From the NCBI RefSeq assembly GCF_023634845.1, contig NZ_JAMLJL010000006.1, forward strand, positions 1 to 64,000: a DNA stretch of 64,000 bases, in the 5' to 3' direction. Numbering within the stretch: the stretch's first letter is position 1; each line of letters starts with the position of its first letter. The notes below the pieces were generated by a model. It did not search any database, was not told the origin of the DNA, and was given only the letters and a program-made list of their open reading frames with translations. Below, piece by piece: positions 42,160-50,683 of this stretch. The position numbers were made by a program, and so were the translations under genes. The DNA is from Flavobacterium amniphilum (GTDB lineage Bacteria; Bacteroidota; Bacteroidia; Flavobacteriales; Flavobacteriaceae).

Positions 42160-44787
42160 TTATTTAAGGCTCATCAAACTTTGCTCAATAGTAGCAATTT
42201 TAGCCAAAGCATCAGCTTCTTTCTTACGCTCATTCGCAATTACCTGCTCAGGAGCACCGGCTACGAATTTTTCATTCGATAATTTTCCTTGAACCGATTT
42301 CAGGAAACCTTTTGTATAATTCAACTCTTCAGTCAATTTTGCAATTTCAGCTTCTATATCAATGCTTCCGGTAATAGGAATAAAATATTCATTTGATTTG
42401 ATACGGTAAGACAAAGCTCCGTCTACTTTTTCAGAAACATATTCCAAAGAAGAAATATTACCTAATTTAGTAATGATAGCATCAAAGAACTTCGAAGCAT
42501 TTTCATTATTCACTACTTTAAGCTCAATTAAATCCCTAAACGGAATGTTCTTGTCTTTTCTGATCGTTCTGATTCCCGAAATAACTTCTGTGGCAAACTC
42601 AAAATCAGCAATCAGTTTCTCATCATACGATTTCAATTCCGGCCATTCTGCAACGATTAATGCCTGTTCCGGAGTTCTTTCAGCAATGTGTTGCCAAATT
42701 TCCTCTGTTAAAAACGGCATGAATGGATGCAATAATTTCAGGTTGGCTTCCAACATTTCAATCGCTTTATTGAAAGTAGCACGGTCAATTGGCTGTTGGT
42801 ATCCCGGCTTAATCATTTCCAGGAACCAAGAACAGAAATCATCCCAAACCAACTTATAAATAGCCATCAAAGCATCTGAAATACGGTATTTCCCAAAGTT
42901 ATCTTCAATTTCAGCCAATGTTTTCTGCAATTTAGCCTCATACCATTCGATAGCTGATTTAGATGATTCCGGTTGCGCGATATCTGCTACCTCCCATCCT
43001 TTAATCAATCGGAAAGCGTTCCAGATCTTATTGGCAAATCCTTTACCTTGGTTACATAATTCTTCATCAAATAAGATATCATTTCCGGCCGAAGCACTCA
43101 ATAACAATCCGCATCGAACACCATCTGCACCAAACTTTTCGATTAATCCCAGCGGATCAGGTGAATTTCCTAAAGATTTAGACATCTTACGTCCTTCCTT
43201 GTCACGTACCAAACCTGTCAGATATACATTTGAGAATGGCTTCGCATCGGCATATTCATAACCTGCAATGATCATACGGGCAACCCAGAAGAATAAAATA
43301 TCCGGTCCGGTTACTAAATCGTTTGTTGGATAATAATATTTGAAATCCTCATTTTCAGGATCCATTACTCCTCCGAAAACAGCCATTGGCCATAACCATG
43401 ATGAAAACCAGGTATCCAATGCATCAGCATCCTGACGTAAATCTGCCGTCTGTAAATTTGCATTACCTGTTCTCTGTTTCGCTAATTCCAAAGCATCTGC
43501 CGGTGTTTCAGCTACTACAAAATCTTCTTTCCCTTCTCCGTAATAATAAGCCGGAATTTGCTGACCCCACCATAACTGACGGGAAATATTCCAATCACGG
43601 ATGTTTTCCATCCAGTGACGATAGGTATTATTAAAACGTGAAGGATATAATTTTACTTCATCTGATTCTAAAACTGCTTTAATGGCAGGTTTTACCAAAT
43701 CTTCCATTTTTAGGAACCATTGATCTGATAAGCGTGGCTCAATAACAGCTTTGGTTCTTTCAGAAGTTCCAACGTTATTGATATGCGTTTCAATCTTTGC
43801 AATCAAACCAAGTGATTCCAATTCTTTTGAAATTTCCTCACGAACCACAAAACGGTCTTTCCCCTGGTAATGTAATCCGTAGGAATTCAAAGAAGCATCT
43901 TCATTGAAAATATCGATGATTTCCAGATTGTGCTTAGCACCCAATTCTTTATCGTTTACGTCATGTGCCGGTGTAACTTTCAAACATCCGGTACCGAATT
44001 CCCTATCAACATATTCGTCAAAAATGATCGGAATTACACGGTTGCAAATTGGAACAATTGCATTCTTTCCTTTCAAATGGAAATAACGCTCGTCTTCCGG
44101 ATGAATACAGATCGCAGTATCTCCCAAAATAGTTTCCGGACGTGTGGTCGCAATGGTAACAAATTCATTCGAACCTTCAATCTGGTATTTTAAATGGTAT
44201 AATTTCCCTTGTCTTTCTTCGTAAATAACTTCTTCGTCTGATAAAGTCGTTTTCGCTTCCGGATCCCAATTTACCATTCGGTAACCGCGGTAAATCATTC
44301 CTTTATTGTATAAATCAACAAATGAACGGATAACCGAAGCTGACATATCCGGATCCATAGTAAATTTAGTCCGGTCCCAATCACAAGAACAACCCAATTG
44401 TTTTAATTGTTCCAAAATCGTTCCACCGTATTTATCGGTCCATTCCCAGGCATGCTTTAAGAATTCTTCACGGGATAAATCATTTTTATTGATTCCTTCC
44501 GATTTTAACTTCGCAACTACTTTAGCTTCGGTAGCAATGGAAGCGTGATCAGTTCCCGGAACCCAGCAGGCATTAAACCCTTTAAGACGGGCACGGCGGA
44601 TTAATACATCCTGAATTGTATTGTTCAGCATGTGTCCCATATGCAAAACTCCGGTTACATTGGGTGGAGGAATTACGATAGTATATGGTGTTCTATGATC
44701 AGGTTTTGAGTGAAAATAGTTATGCTCCATCCAGTAGTCATACCATTTTTTTTCTACTGACTTGGCTTCAAATTGTGCAGGTATCAT
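42160..44787 (-). CDS. valS: Valine-tRNA ligase
   Basis: The 875-residue product has the class I signature motifs: [14 protein letters not shown] (HIGH-type, ~residue 40), the KMSKS motif [15 protein letters not shown] (~530), [13 protein letters not shown] and the C-terminal valyl-type coiled coil ([16 protein letters not shown]). The editing domain is present ([15 protein letters not shown]). It charges tRNA-Val with valine in the cytoplasm. Its length is normal. It has a ~200-nt leader before its likely promoter (TACTTTTG, 44995-45002 on the - strand). Confidence 0.97.
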   Translation of the reverse strand: MIPAQFEAKSVEKKWYDYWMEHNYFHSKPDHRTPYTIVIPPPNVTGVLHMGHMLNNTIQDVLIRRARLKGFNACWVPGTDHASIATEAKVVAKLKSEGINKNDLSREEFLKHAWEWTDKYGGTILEQLKQLGCSCDWDRTKFTMDPDMSASVIRSFVDLYNKGMIYRGYRMVNWDPEAKTTLSDEEVIYEERQGKLYHLKYQIEGSNEFVTIATTRPETILGDTAICIHPEDERYFHLKGKNAIVPICNRVIPIIFDEYVDREFGTGCLKVTPAHDVNDKELGAKHNLEIIDIFNEDASLNSYGLHYQGKDRFVVREEISKELESLGLIAKIETHINNVGTSERTKAVIEPRLSDQWFLKMEDLVKPAIKAVLESDEVKLYPSRFNNTYRHWMENIRDWNISRQLWWGQQIPAYYYGEGKEDFVVAETPADALELAKQRTGNANLQTADLRQDADALDTWFSSWLWPMAVFGGVMDPENEDFKYYYPTNDLVTGPDILFFWVARMIIAGYEYADAKPFSNVYLTGLVRDKEGRKMSKSLGNSPDPLGLIEKFGADGVRCGLLLSASAGNDILFDEELCNQGKGFANKIWNAFRLIKGWEVADIAQPESSKSAIEWYEAKLQKTLAEIEDNFGKYRISDALMAIYKLVWDDFCSWFLEMIKPGYQQPIDRATFNKAIEMLEANLKLLHPFMPFLTEEIWQHIAERTPEQALIVAEWPELKSYDEKLIADFEFATEVISGIRTIRKDKNIPFRDLIELKVVNNENASKFFDAIITKLGNISSLEYVSEKVDGALSYRIKSNEYFIPITGSIDIEAEIAKLTEELNYTKGFLKSVQGKLSNEKFVAGAPEQVIANERKKEADALAKIATIEQSLMSLK

Positions 44788-44819
44788 GTTTGTTTAAAAA
44801 ATTTAAATGTTAAAAGTCT

Positions 44820-44908
44820 GAAGTTGGGTAAACTTCATTAAAGGTTACAAAAAGCTAATTGTTTCCTCTCCGGCCCATCACCTCTCAACAATATTGTCTG
44901 GTGGCCGG
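44820..44908 (-). promoter_or_regulatory. Structured leader upstream of valS
   Basis: Two hairpins are visible: GAAGTT/AACTTC around GGGTA at 44820-44836, and CCGGCCCATCACC (44870-44882) with GGTGGCCGG (44900-44908) around an inner ACAATATTGT. They lie between valS and its likely promoter. A regulatory leader is possible; no known riboswitch or T-box pattern is recognised. Confidence 0.3.
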
Positions 44909-45038
44909 TATAAGGAATTTTGAATCTAAAGACAGACTCGCTCCTGAAAAGTTATATAGAATTGACTTTGGTACACTTTTTGTAATTTACTATGCAAAAG
45001 TAAGGAAACTAAGCAAATATAAAAAGAAGTTATTTTTT

Positions 45039-45069
45039 TTGTAAGTTTACGGAAACAAATCTAACTTTA
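45039..45069 (+). promoter_or_regulatory. Predicted promoter, TTG-N20-TAACTTTA
   Basis: TTG at 45039-45041 is followed after 20 bp by TAACTTTA at 45062-45069, close to the TTG/TAnnTTTG arrangement; the start codon is 18 bp further at 45088. Confidence 0.55.
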
Positions 45070-45087
45070 CCTAATAAATGAATTGAT

Positions 45088-45522
45088 ATGAAAAATTTAT
45101 TGTCATTAATAGCTGTTGTATTATTTGGTATTTCAGCGCAGGCACAAAGTGGTGCAAAAATTGAATTTAAAGACAAGGACAATACCATCGATTATGGTAC
45201 TGTTACCAAAGAAACCGATAACGGCATCAGAGTTTTTGAATTCACCAATACAGGTGATGCTCCGTTGATTATCACCAATGTACAATCTACATGTGGCTGT
45301 ACTGTACCCAGTACACCGAAAGAACCTATTTTACCGGGTAAAAAAGGAAAAATTGAAGTTAAATATAACATGAACCCAGGGCCGATAAGAAAAACCATCA
45401 CCGTTGAATCTAATGCGGTGAATTATGAAGGCGGAAAAGTTCCTTTAAAGATAAAAGGAACTGTTGTAGCACCCGCAGACGTAAATGTTATGGAGAAAAA
45501 GAAAAGCATAATGAATCAATAA
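45088..45522 (+). CDS. DUF1573 secreted protein
   Basis: The 146-residue product has a signal peptide ending in ISAQAQ. The DUF1573 Ig-like pattern is clear: DYGTVTKETDNGIRVFEFTN, GDAPLIITNVQSTCGCTVP, PGKKGKIEVKYN and a last strand GKVPLKIKGTVV. The Cys pair in STCGCT is typical. It is a periplasmic beta-sandwich of unknown role found in many Bacteroidetes. It ends before a strong terminator. Confidence 0.88.
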   Translation: MKNLLSLIAVVLFGISAQAQSGAKIEFKDKDNTIDYGTVTKETDNGIRVFEFTNTGDAPLIITNVQSTCGCTVPSTPKEPILPGKKGKIEVKYNMNPGPIRKTITVESNAVNYEGGKVPLKIKGTVVAPADVNVMEKKKSIMNQ

Positions 45523-45525
45523 AAA

Positions 45526-45551
45526 AAAAGCCCTGAAATTTCAGGGCTTTT
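45526..45551. terminator. Bidirectional terminator
   Basis: The perfect palindrome AAAAGCCCTGAAA / TTTCAGGGCTTTT sits between the DUF1573 and protease genes, with T/A runs on both sides. Confidence 0.9.
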
Positions 45552-45556
45552 TTTAT

Positions 45557-46894
45557 TTATAATATTTTCTTGAGCTGGAATTTACCTTTTACAGGCACTC
45601 CTTTCCGGTCTACTTCCAGTCTGATTATTTTACCTTCTTCCGAACGCATCATCTCAATAATATCCTGTAATTTATATTGGTAAGCCGAATTACCGTTAAT
45701 ATTGGTCAGAACATCTCCTTTTTTGAATCCTGCAAGATCAGCAGGTGAATTAGGTCTTACCTTAATAATTTCATATTTCGGTTTCAGTGAAAACTGGTAC
45801 TTAAAACGTGTCGGCGCATTATAAGTCGACAAATCCACATTTATGACATTCGTGGTTGATACTAAATTTGCTTTCAGTTCGACTTGCTCTTTTACCCAAT
45901 GTAAACCGCTGTGTCCAATTTCAATTCCACTCATGTTATAATTAAATGGTTCGTCAAAATTGACATTCTTTTTCAAATACATTTTCCCTCCGGAATAATC
46001 AAAGAGTATATGGAATCTTTTGAGGATTTCAGAACCTATGGATCCATTTCTGCCCGAAACCATATAAACGTGTCTGATCGATTCTTTATTCGGAAAGGAG
46101 ATCGTCGAATTATCAATAACGTTTCCGGCCAAATCAATTTTTTCAACCCTTGCTCTTTTTCCAAAAATTTCACCACTGAAACCATTTCCAAGGTAATCTT
46201 CAAAATACACTTGCGGCGATACGATTCCTTTTTCTTCATTTTCAAATAACCAGATGGCATCACTTCCTCCGGAATCGACAAGCAGTTTCGTATTCACCTG
46301 TTTTCCGTTTAACAACACATCAGAATTGATGTACGGTTTTTTCATTTCAATTTCCATCGGTAAAACATCAAAAGATTTCAGCTTTTTTCTGGAATACGCT
46401 TCTGAACTTCTGTAAACATTTATTTTTTTCGTGCGGTAATTCAATTCTACAAAATGATTTTTAAAAAACTGATAACCAATGATACCATGAACGGGAATTC
46501 CTATTTGTGACGAAAAATTGATTTCCTGGTCAAGTATAATGAATACATCGTGATTGTCGTCGACAAAATCTTTGATTTTCAACGTATTGCTTTTAGAAAA
46601 CAAAGCATCTATAGGCTCTCCGCTTCCCAATCCTCTCATCTTGATTTTTTTGGCATTATTGAATGTTATCGAATCCGTTTCTTCAAGACTGAATAAAATA
46701 GTATCATCCACGCCGGTATCCAATAAAAAACTCAAATCAATACCGTTTATGTTCACCGGAATAATCACCAGATTATTACTCAGTTTAAACGGGATACTGA
46801 TTTTATCCTTATCAGAACTGAATTTGAATCCATCCTGACAGAATGACAAGTTAAACGCACACAAAAATGCGAAAATGAGATAGTAGTTTTTCAT
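45557..46894 (-). CDS. Retropepsin-like aspartyl protease with PDZ domain
   Basis: The 445-residue product has a signal peptide ending in NLSFCQ. It contains two pepsin-type halves: INGIDLSFLLDTGVDD (~residue 50, D-T-G) and TKLLVDSGGSDAIWLF (~205, D-S-G). From ~360 to 445 is a PDZ domain (EIIKVRPNSPADLAGFKKGD and VLTNINGNSAYQYKLQDI). Such bacteroidete proteins resemble retropepsin plus PDZ. Expected in the periplasm. Substrate unknown. Confidence 0.85.
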   Translation of the reverse strand: MKNYYLIFAFLCAFNLSFCQDGFKFSSDKDKISIPFKLSNNLVIIPVNINGIDLSFLLDTGVDDTILFSLEETDSITFNNAKKIKMRGLGSGEPIDALFSKSNTLKIKDFVDDNHDVFIILDQEINFSSQIGIPVHGIIGYQFFKNHFVELNYRTKKINVYRSSEAYSRKKLKSFDVLPMEIEMKKPYINSDVLLNGKQVNTKLLVDSGGSDAIWLFENEEKGIVSPQVYFEDYLGNGFSGEIFGKRARVEKIDLAGNVIDNSTISFPNKESIRHVYMVSGRNGSIGSEILKRFHILFDYSGGKMYLKKNVNFDEPFNYNMSGIEIGHSGLHWVKEQVELKANLVSTTNVINVDLSTYNAPTRFKYQFSLKPKYEIIKVRPNSPADLAGFKKGDVLTNINGNSAYQYKLQDIIEMMRSEEGKIIRLEVDRKGVPVKGKFQLKKIL

Positions 46895-46979
46895 TAAAAA
46901 TGATAAATTGAAATTGAACCTGCTCCTATAAAGTTACAAATTATGCAAGTAAGATTTTCTTTATGAAAAGTTAATATTT

Positions 46980-47675
46980 TCAATGCTCCTGCTCTTTATA
47001 GGTTCTTCCTACAGGGATTTTAACGCCATTTACGACAAGCTCATTTGCCGAATAAATTTCAACTTTATCCTGGGCAACAATATAGGATTTATGAATTCTT
47101 TTAAACTTTTTCTTATCCAGGATTTCTTCAATTTTACTAATTGGCATTTTAATCTTGACATCTTCATTTTTAGTATGGATTACAATGTATTCCCTGAAAC
47201 TCTCAATGAAGTAAATATCGTCCGAGTACAATTTTATCTGACGCTTTCCAAAATGCACCAATATATAATCCCTCTCACTATGTTCAATCAACGCTTCTTC
47301 AGCTTTAAAAAAATGCTTGAATTTCAGTACTGCCTTCTCAAATCTTTGATAAGGTATTGGTTTCAGTAAATAATCAATAACATCCAGTTCAAATCCTTCC
47401 AAAGCATAATCATGATAAGCCGTTGTCACAATAACTTCAGGCGGATTTTCAAGCTTTCTTAAAAAATCGAACCCTTTCAAAACCGGTAAATGCAAATCAA
47501 GAAACATCAAATCAACAGCTTCCCTTTTCAGCACGGAATGGGCATGTATCGCATCAGAACATATTTCAACCAACTCAAGTTCCTGGTCCTTTTCTATAAA
47601 TGCCGCAATGATATCAGCCGCAATAGGCTCATCTTCAACAATCAGGCATTTATATTTTTTATTTTGCTGCTTCAT
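46980..47675 (-). CDS. LytTR-family response regulator
   Basis: The 231-residue product has an N-terminal REC domain (CLIVEDEPIAADII, acidic pocket; phosphoacceptor Asp in LMFLDLHLPVLKG near residue 59, VTTAYHDYALEGFELD, LLKPIPYQRFEKAV) and a C-terminal LytTR DNA-binding domain (RQIKLYSDDIYFIESFREYIVIH, FKRIHKSYIVAQDKVE). The 4-bp overlap with the upstream kinase gene (47672-47675) shows that they are one two-component system. Target genes are unknown. Confidence 0.95.
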   Translation of the reverse strand: MKQQNKKYKCLIVEDEPIAADIIAAFIEKDQELELVEICSDAIHAHSVLKREAVDLMFLDLHLPVLKGFDFLRKLENPPEVIVTTAYHDYALEGFELDVIDYLLKPIPYQRFEKAVLKFKHFFKAEEALIEHSERDYILVHFGKRQIKLYSDDIYFIESFREYIVIHTKNEDVKIKMPISKIEEILDKKKFKRIHKSYIVAQDKVEIYSANELVVNGVKIPVGRTYKEQEH

Positions 47676-48727
47676 TTATTAAAATCTATGGTTAAAAAAA
47701 CCGTATAAACATTTTCTATTTTTTCTGTGGTAAGTGTATACTTCTTTGGATACAATAATTCCAGTTGTCTGTTAATATTGTTCAAACCTATTTTTGTGGA
47801 TTGAACCGTGTTATTCCGTTCATCAATTGAATTGGATATCATATAACTTAAAAGATTATCCTTGAGCATCAACTCAATTTTGATAAACGAATCGGCAATG
47901 CTTTCCGAAGCACCATACTTAAAAGCGTTTTCAACGAATTGCAACAATATCAAAGGGGAAATCTCTTTAAAAGGCCTGTCGACATCGTGAAAAAAAGTAA
48001 GATTAAGATTTTTATGCCTGATCTTCTGAATGTCAATAAAGTCTTCTATATTTTCAATTTCTTTACCGATTTGCACTGTTTCCTTAGCCGATTCAAAAAT
48101 ATTATACCGCATTATTTTAGACAGTTTCAGGATTATTTCGGGTGTATCATCAGATTTCCGTATGGCCAATCCGTAAATATTATTCAGTGTATTGAATAAA
48201 AAATGGGGATTAATCTGTGCCTTCAGGAATTTGAGCTCGGTTTGCAATTTTTCGGATTTAAGTTCGCTCAATTCATTTTTCATGACCAAATGCTGTCTGA
48301 ATTTCTCAAACCCAAAAGCAAGTGATGTACCGAAACCAATATTCATAAGGGCATTGAATATTCCAAACAATGAAAAACTGTCAATATCTTCTTTTACTTT
48401 ATACACTTCCTGATACACAAAATAATGGCAGGAAATACGGAATGTGATAACAAAAAAAGCCATGCAGAAAATAATTGAGACCACCTTGGCGGTAATTGAC
48501 CTGAAAAACTTTGTTTCGGTATCAATTATAGCCAACAGAATATAAAAACAGGGGATTATCGATAGATCGAAAATAACAATTGACACAAGCGAGAACCAAA
48601 TAACATCAAGCCAATTGGTTTGCAAATGCTGTGGCAGATAAGTACTTAAATAAGCATATTCAGAATTGACCTGATAGATAAAATACAATATCCAAAAAAG
48701 GATGTGTGAAGTAACTTTATTCTTCAT
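47672..48727 (-). CDS. LytS-type sensor histidine kinase
   Basis: The start is placed at 48727 (MKNKVTSHILFWILYF), which gives four N-terminal membrane helices (~6-25, ~40-62, ~70-95, ~115-140); an upstream ATG at 48781 would add 18 residues. The His_kinase domain (PF06580 type) has the phosphorylated His in LKAQINPHFLFNTLNNIYGL (~185) and an HATPase N-box at LILLQFVENAFKYG. The gene overlaps the LytTR regulator by 4 bp. It likely senses a membrane or envelope signal. Confidence 0.92.
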   Translation of the reverse strand: MKNKVTSHILFWILYFIYQVNSEYAYLSTYLPQHLQTNWLDVIWFSLVSIVIFDLSIIPCFYILLAIIDTETKFFRSITAKVVSIIFCMAFFVITFRISCHYFVYQEVYKVKEDIDSFSLFGIFNALMNIGFGTSLAFGFEKFRQHLVMKNELSELKSEKLQTELKFLKAQINPHFLFNTLNNIYGLAIRKSDDTPEIILKLSKIMRYNIFESAKETVQIGKEIENIEDFIDIQKIRHKNLNLTFFHDVDRPFKEISPLILLQFVENAFKYGASESIADSFIKIELMLKDNLLSYMISNSIDERNNTVQSTKIGLNNINRQLELLYPKKYTLTTEKIENVYTVFLTIDFNK

Positions 48728-48812
48728 TAAAATGAAAATCATGATTATATGCTTTAAAAGTAGAAAATTATCTACAAACAATCGTTTTTAAACTCGTCAT
48801 CACCCAAAATAA

Positions 48813-49196
48813 TCATTTTTCGCTCTTAATTAATCCGTCCGGGAACCAAAAGGAAAGAAACACGAAAATCAGAATAAAATTAAACTCAATCCCGTTACGG
48901 CCTCCCCCAACAACATACCAGCCTTCCTGACCGTGAATCATGATGATACCGGAAATTAAAATAATGATATTCAGGATTGCAATTGGCTTAAGAAACCGGT
49001 TGGCCAATAGTGCATAAATGGAAAACAAATGAATCAGCTTAATGGTAATGGCCAATGGCACACTGAAAATACCAAATCCTTTACTGGCCAGAAATTCGTT
49101 CCCAAAAGCCAAAACATCACCTGAAACAATGGATGGTACGCTATGCATAAACATCACAACTGCCAGGCCGAATCTAATTAAAAATGTGCTTTTCAT
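48813..49196 (-). CDS. DoxX-like membrane protein
   Basis: Starting at Met6 (MKSTFLIRFGLAVVMFMH), the 127-residue product has four hydrophobic segments. The pattern FGNEFLASKGFGIFSVPLAI and HGQEGWYVVGGGRNGIEF is DoxX-like; the GWYVVGGGRNGIEFN stretch recurs in bacteroidete DoxX proteins. The start could also be the ATG at 49211. It is 85 bp from the kinase gene and on the same strand. Function unknown. Confidence 0.7.
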   Translation of the reverse strand: MKSTFLIRFGLAVVMFMHSVPSIVSGDVLAFGNEFLASKGFGIFSVPLAITIKLIHLFSIYALLANRFLKPIAILNIIILISGIIMIHGQEGWYVVGGGRNGIEFNFILIFVFLSFWFPDGLIKSEK

Positions 49197-49321
49197 CTTT
49201 TTTTTATACAAGTATAGAAAATCAATTGATTAGTTGATTCAAACGAGCTACAAACAACAACTTAGCATCTATTTTTTTAACAAATCAAACGGCTAAAATT
49301 ATTTTTATTTGGATAAAATGT

Positions 49322-49333
49322 CGCAAATTTGCG
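49322..49333. promoter_or_regulatory. Short palindrome before aminotransferase gene
   Basis: CGCAAATTTGCG is a perfect 12-bp palindrome, 18 bp before the start at 49352. AATTTGCG also resembles the TTTGC end of a -7 box. Its function is unknown; a regulator site is possible. Confidence 0.35.
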
Positions 49334-49351
49334 GCACCAAACTTTTTAATT

Positions 49352-50545
49352 ATGCCTAAAATATCAAATAAAGGACAACACATGCCCGAATCACCAATCA
49401 GAAAATTGGTTCCTTTTGCTGAAACAGCAAAGAAAAAAGGGCACAAAGTATACCATTTAAATATTGGTCAACCTGATATCAAAACTCCGGAAGTAGCACT
49501 GGAAGCTATCAAAAATAGTGACATCAAAGTTTTGGAGTACAGCCATTCAGCAGGTTTTGACAGCTACAGAACCAAACTGGCACAGAGCTATCAGAAAATA
49601 GGTTTACCTATCAATAAGGAAGATATCATTGTTACAACCGGAGGTAGTGAAGCCTTATTATTTGCTATGGGAAGTACAATGGATGCCGGTGATGAAGTAA
49701 TTATCCCGGAACCTTTCTACGCTAACTATAACGGATTTGCAACTGCATCAGGCGTTAATGTTGTTCCGGTTATTTCAGGAATCGAAACCGGATTTGCCTT
49801 ACCTCCTATTGCTGATTTTGAAAAACACATCACATCAAAAACAAAAGCTATCCTGATCTGTAATCCCGGAAATCCAACCGGATATTTATACTCTCAGGAA
49901 GAAATCCAACAATTGGCAGCATTAGTAAAGAAACACGATTTGTTTTTAATTGCTGACGAAGTTTACCGTGAATTCGTTTACGATGAAGGTGCAAAACATT
50001 ATTCGGTTATGGATGTTCCCGGAATTGAGGAAAATGCCATCATGATCGACTCTGTATCGAAACGTTACAGTATGTGTGGTGCCCGTATAGGATGTGTTGT
50101 TTCAAAAAACAAAGAAGTAATGGCAACGGCAATGAAATTTGCCCAGGCAAGGTTGTCACCTCCAACATATGAGCAAATTGCAAGTGAAGCTGCTTTGGAT
50201 ACGCCGCAAAGCTATTTTGATGAAGTAATAGACGAATATAAAGACCGTAGAGACACTTTAATTTCAGAGATGAACAAAATCCAGGGCGTAAAAATTGCAA
50301 CTCCTAAAGGAGCATTTTACTGTATTGCCCAATTACCCGTAAACGACGCCGATGATTTCGCGCAATGGTTATTGGAATCATTCGATTTTAACGGAGAAAC
50401 CGTTATGGTAGCTCCTGCAGCAGGATTCTACTCTACTCCGGGAATGGGTAAAAACGAAGTACGTATTGCTTATGTATTGAAAAAAGAAGATTTAATCAAA
50501 TCCGTACAAATTTTAGGAGAAGCTTTAAAAGCTTATAATGCATAA
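49352..50545 (+). CDS. PLP-dependent class I/II aminotransferase
   Basis: The 397-residue product has the fold type I layout: LNIGQPDIKTPEVALEAIKN near residue 37, IVTTGGSEALLFAMG (~95), ILICNPGNPTGYLYS (~172), the PLP Lys in DSVSKRYSMCGARIGCVV (~236) and a C-terminal RIAYVLKKED with the substrate Arg. It is closest in pattern to aspartate-type aminotransferases, but its substrate cannot be set from sequence alone. Cytoplasmic; transcribed alone and ends in a double terminator. Confidence 0.93.
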   Translation: MPKISNKGQHMPESPIRKLVPFAETAKKKGHKVYHLNIGQPDIKTPEVALEAIKNSDIKVLEYSHSAGFDSYRTKLAQSYQKIGLPINKEDIIVTTGGSEALLFAMGSTMDAGDEVIIPEPFYANYNGFATASGVNVVPVISGIETGFALPPIADFEKHITSKTKAILICNPGNPTGYLYSQEEIQQLAALVKKHDLFLIADEVYREFVYDEGAKHYSVMDVPGIEENAIMIDSVSKRYSMCGARIGCVVSKNKEVMATAMKFAQARLSPPTYEQIASEAALDTPQSYFDEVIDEYKDRRDTLISEMNKIQGVKIATPKGAFYCIAQLPVNDADDFAQWLLESFDFNGETVMVAPAAGFYSTPGMGKNEVRIAYVLKKEDLIKSVQILGEALKAYNA

Positions 50546-50578
50546 TCCGGAATATTCTTAAATTCCTGTTCAAGTAAG

Positions 50579-50606
50579 AAAAGACTTTCAATTATGAAAG
50601 TCTTTT
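50579..50606 (+). terminator. Terminator hairpin, copy A
   Basis: AAAAGACTTTCA and TGAAAGTCTTTT form a 12-bp stem around ATTA, followed by a C/T-rich tract. It lies downstream of the aminotransferase gene and is one of a duplicated pair. Confidence 0.9.
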
Positions 50607-50642
50607 CTTTTTGCATCATTATCGCTTTTCCAATTCAAATAA

Positions 50643-50670
50643 AAAAAGGCTTTCATAACTGAAAGCCTTT
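50643..50670. terminator. Terminator hairpin, copy B
   Basis: AAAAGGCTTTCA and TGAAAGCCTTTT form a 12-bp stem around TAAC. It differs from copy A by one pair (A:T against G:C) in the stem. It lies 14 bp from the stop of the giant repeat protein gene on the opposite strand. Confidence 0.9.
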
Positions 50671-50683
50671 TCTTTTTATATCA

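Noticed and set aside
44859..45044. 61-codon open frame between valS and the DUF1573 gene
   Set aside because: Lies over the structured leader and promoter region; composition and motifs do not suggest a protein.
45088..45522. Possible partner relationship between DUF1573 protein and valS
   Set aside because: Divergent promoters and no shared function; adjacency alone is not evidence.
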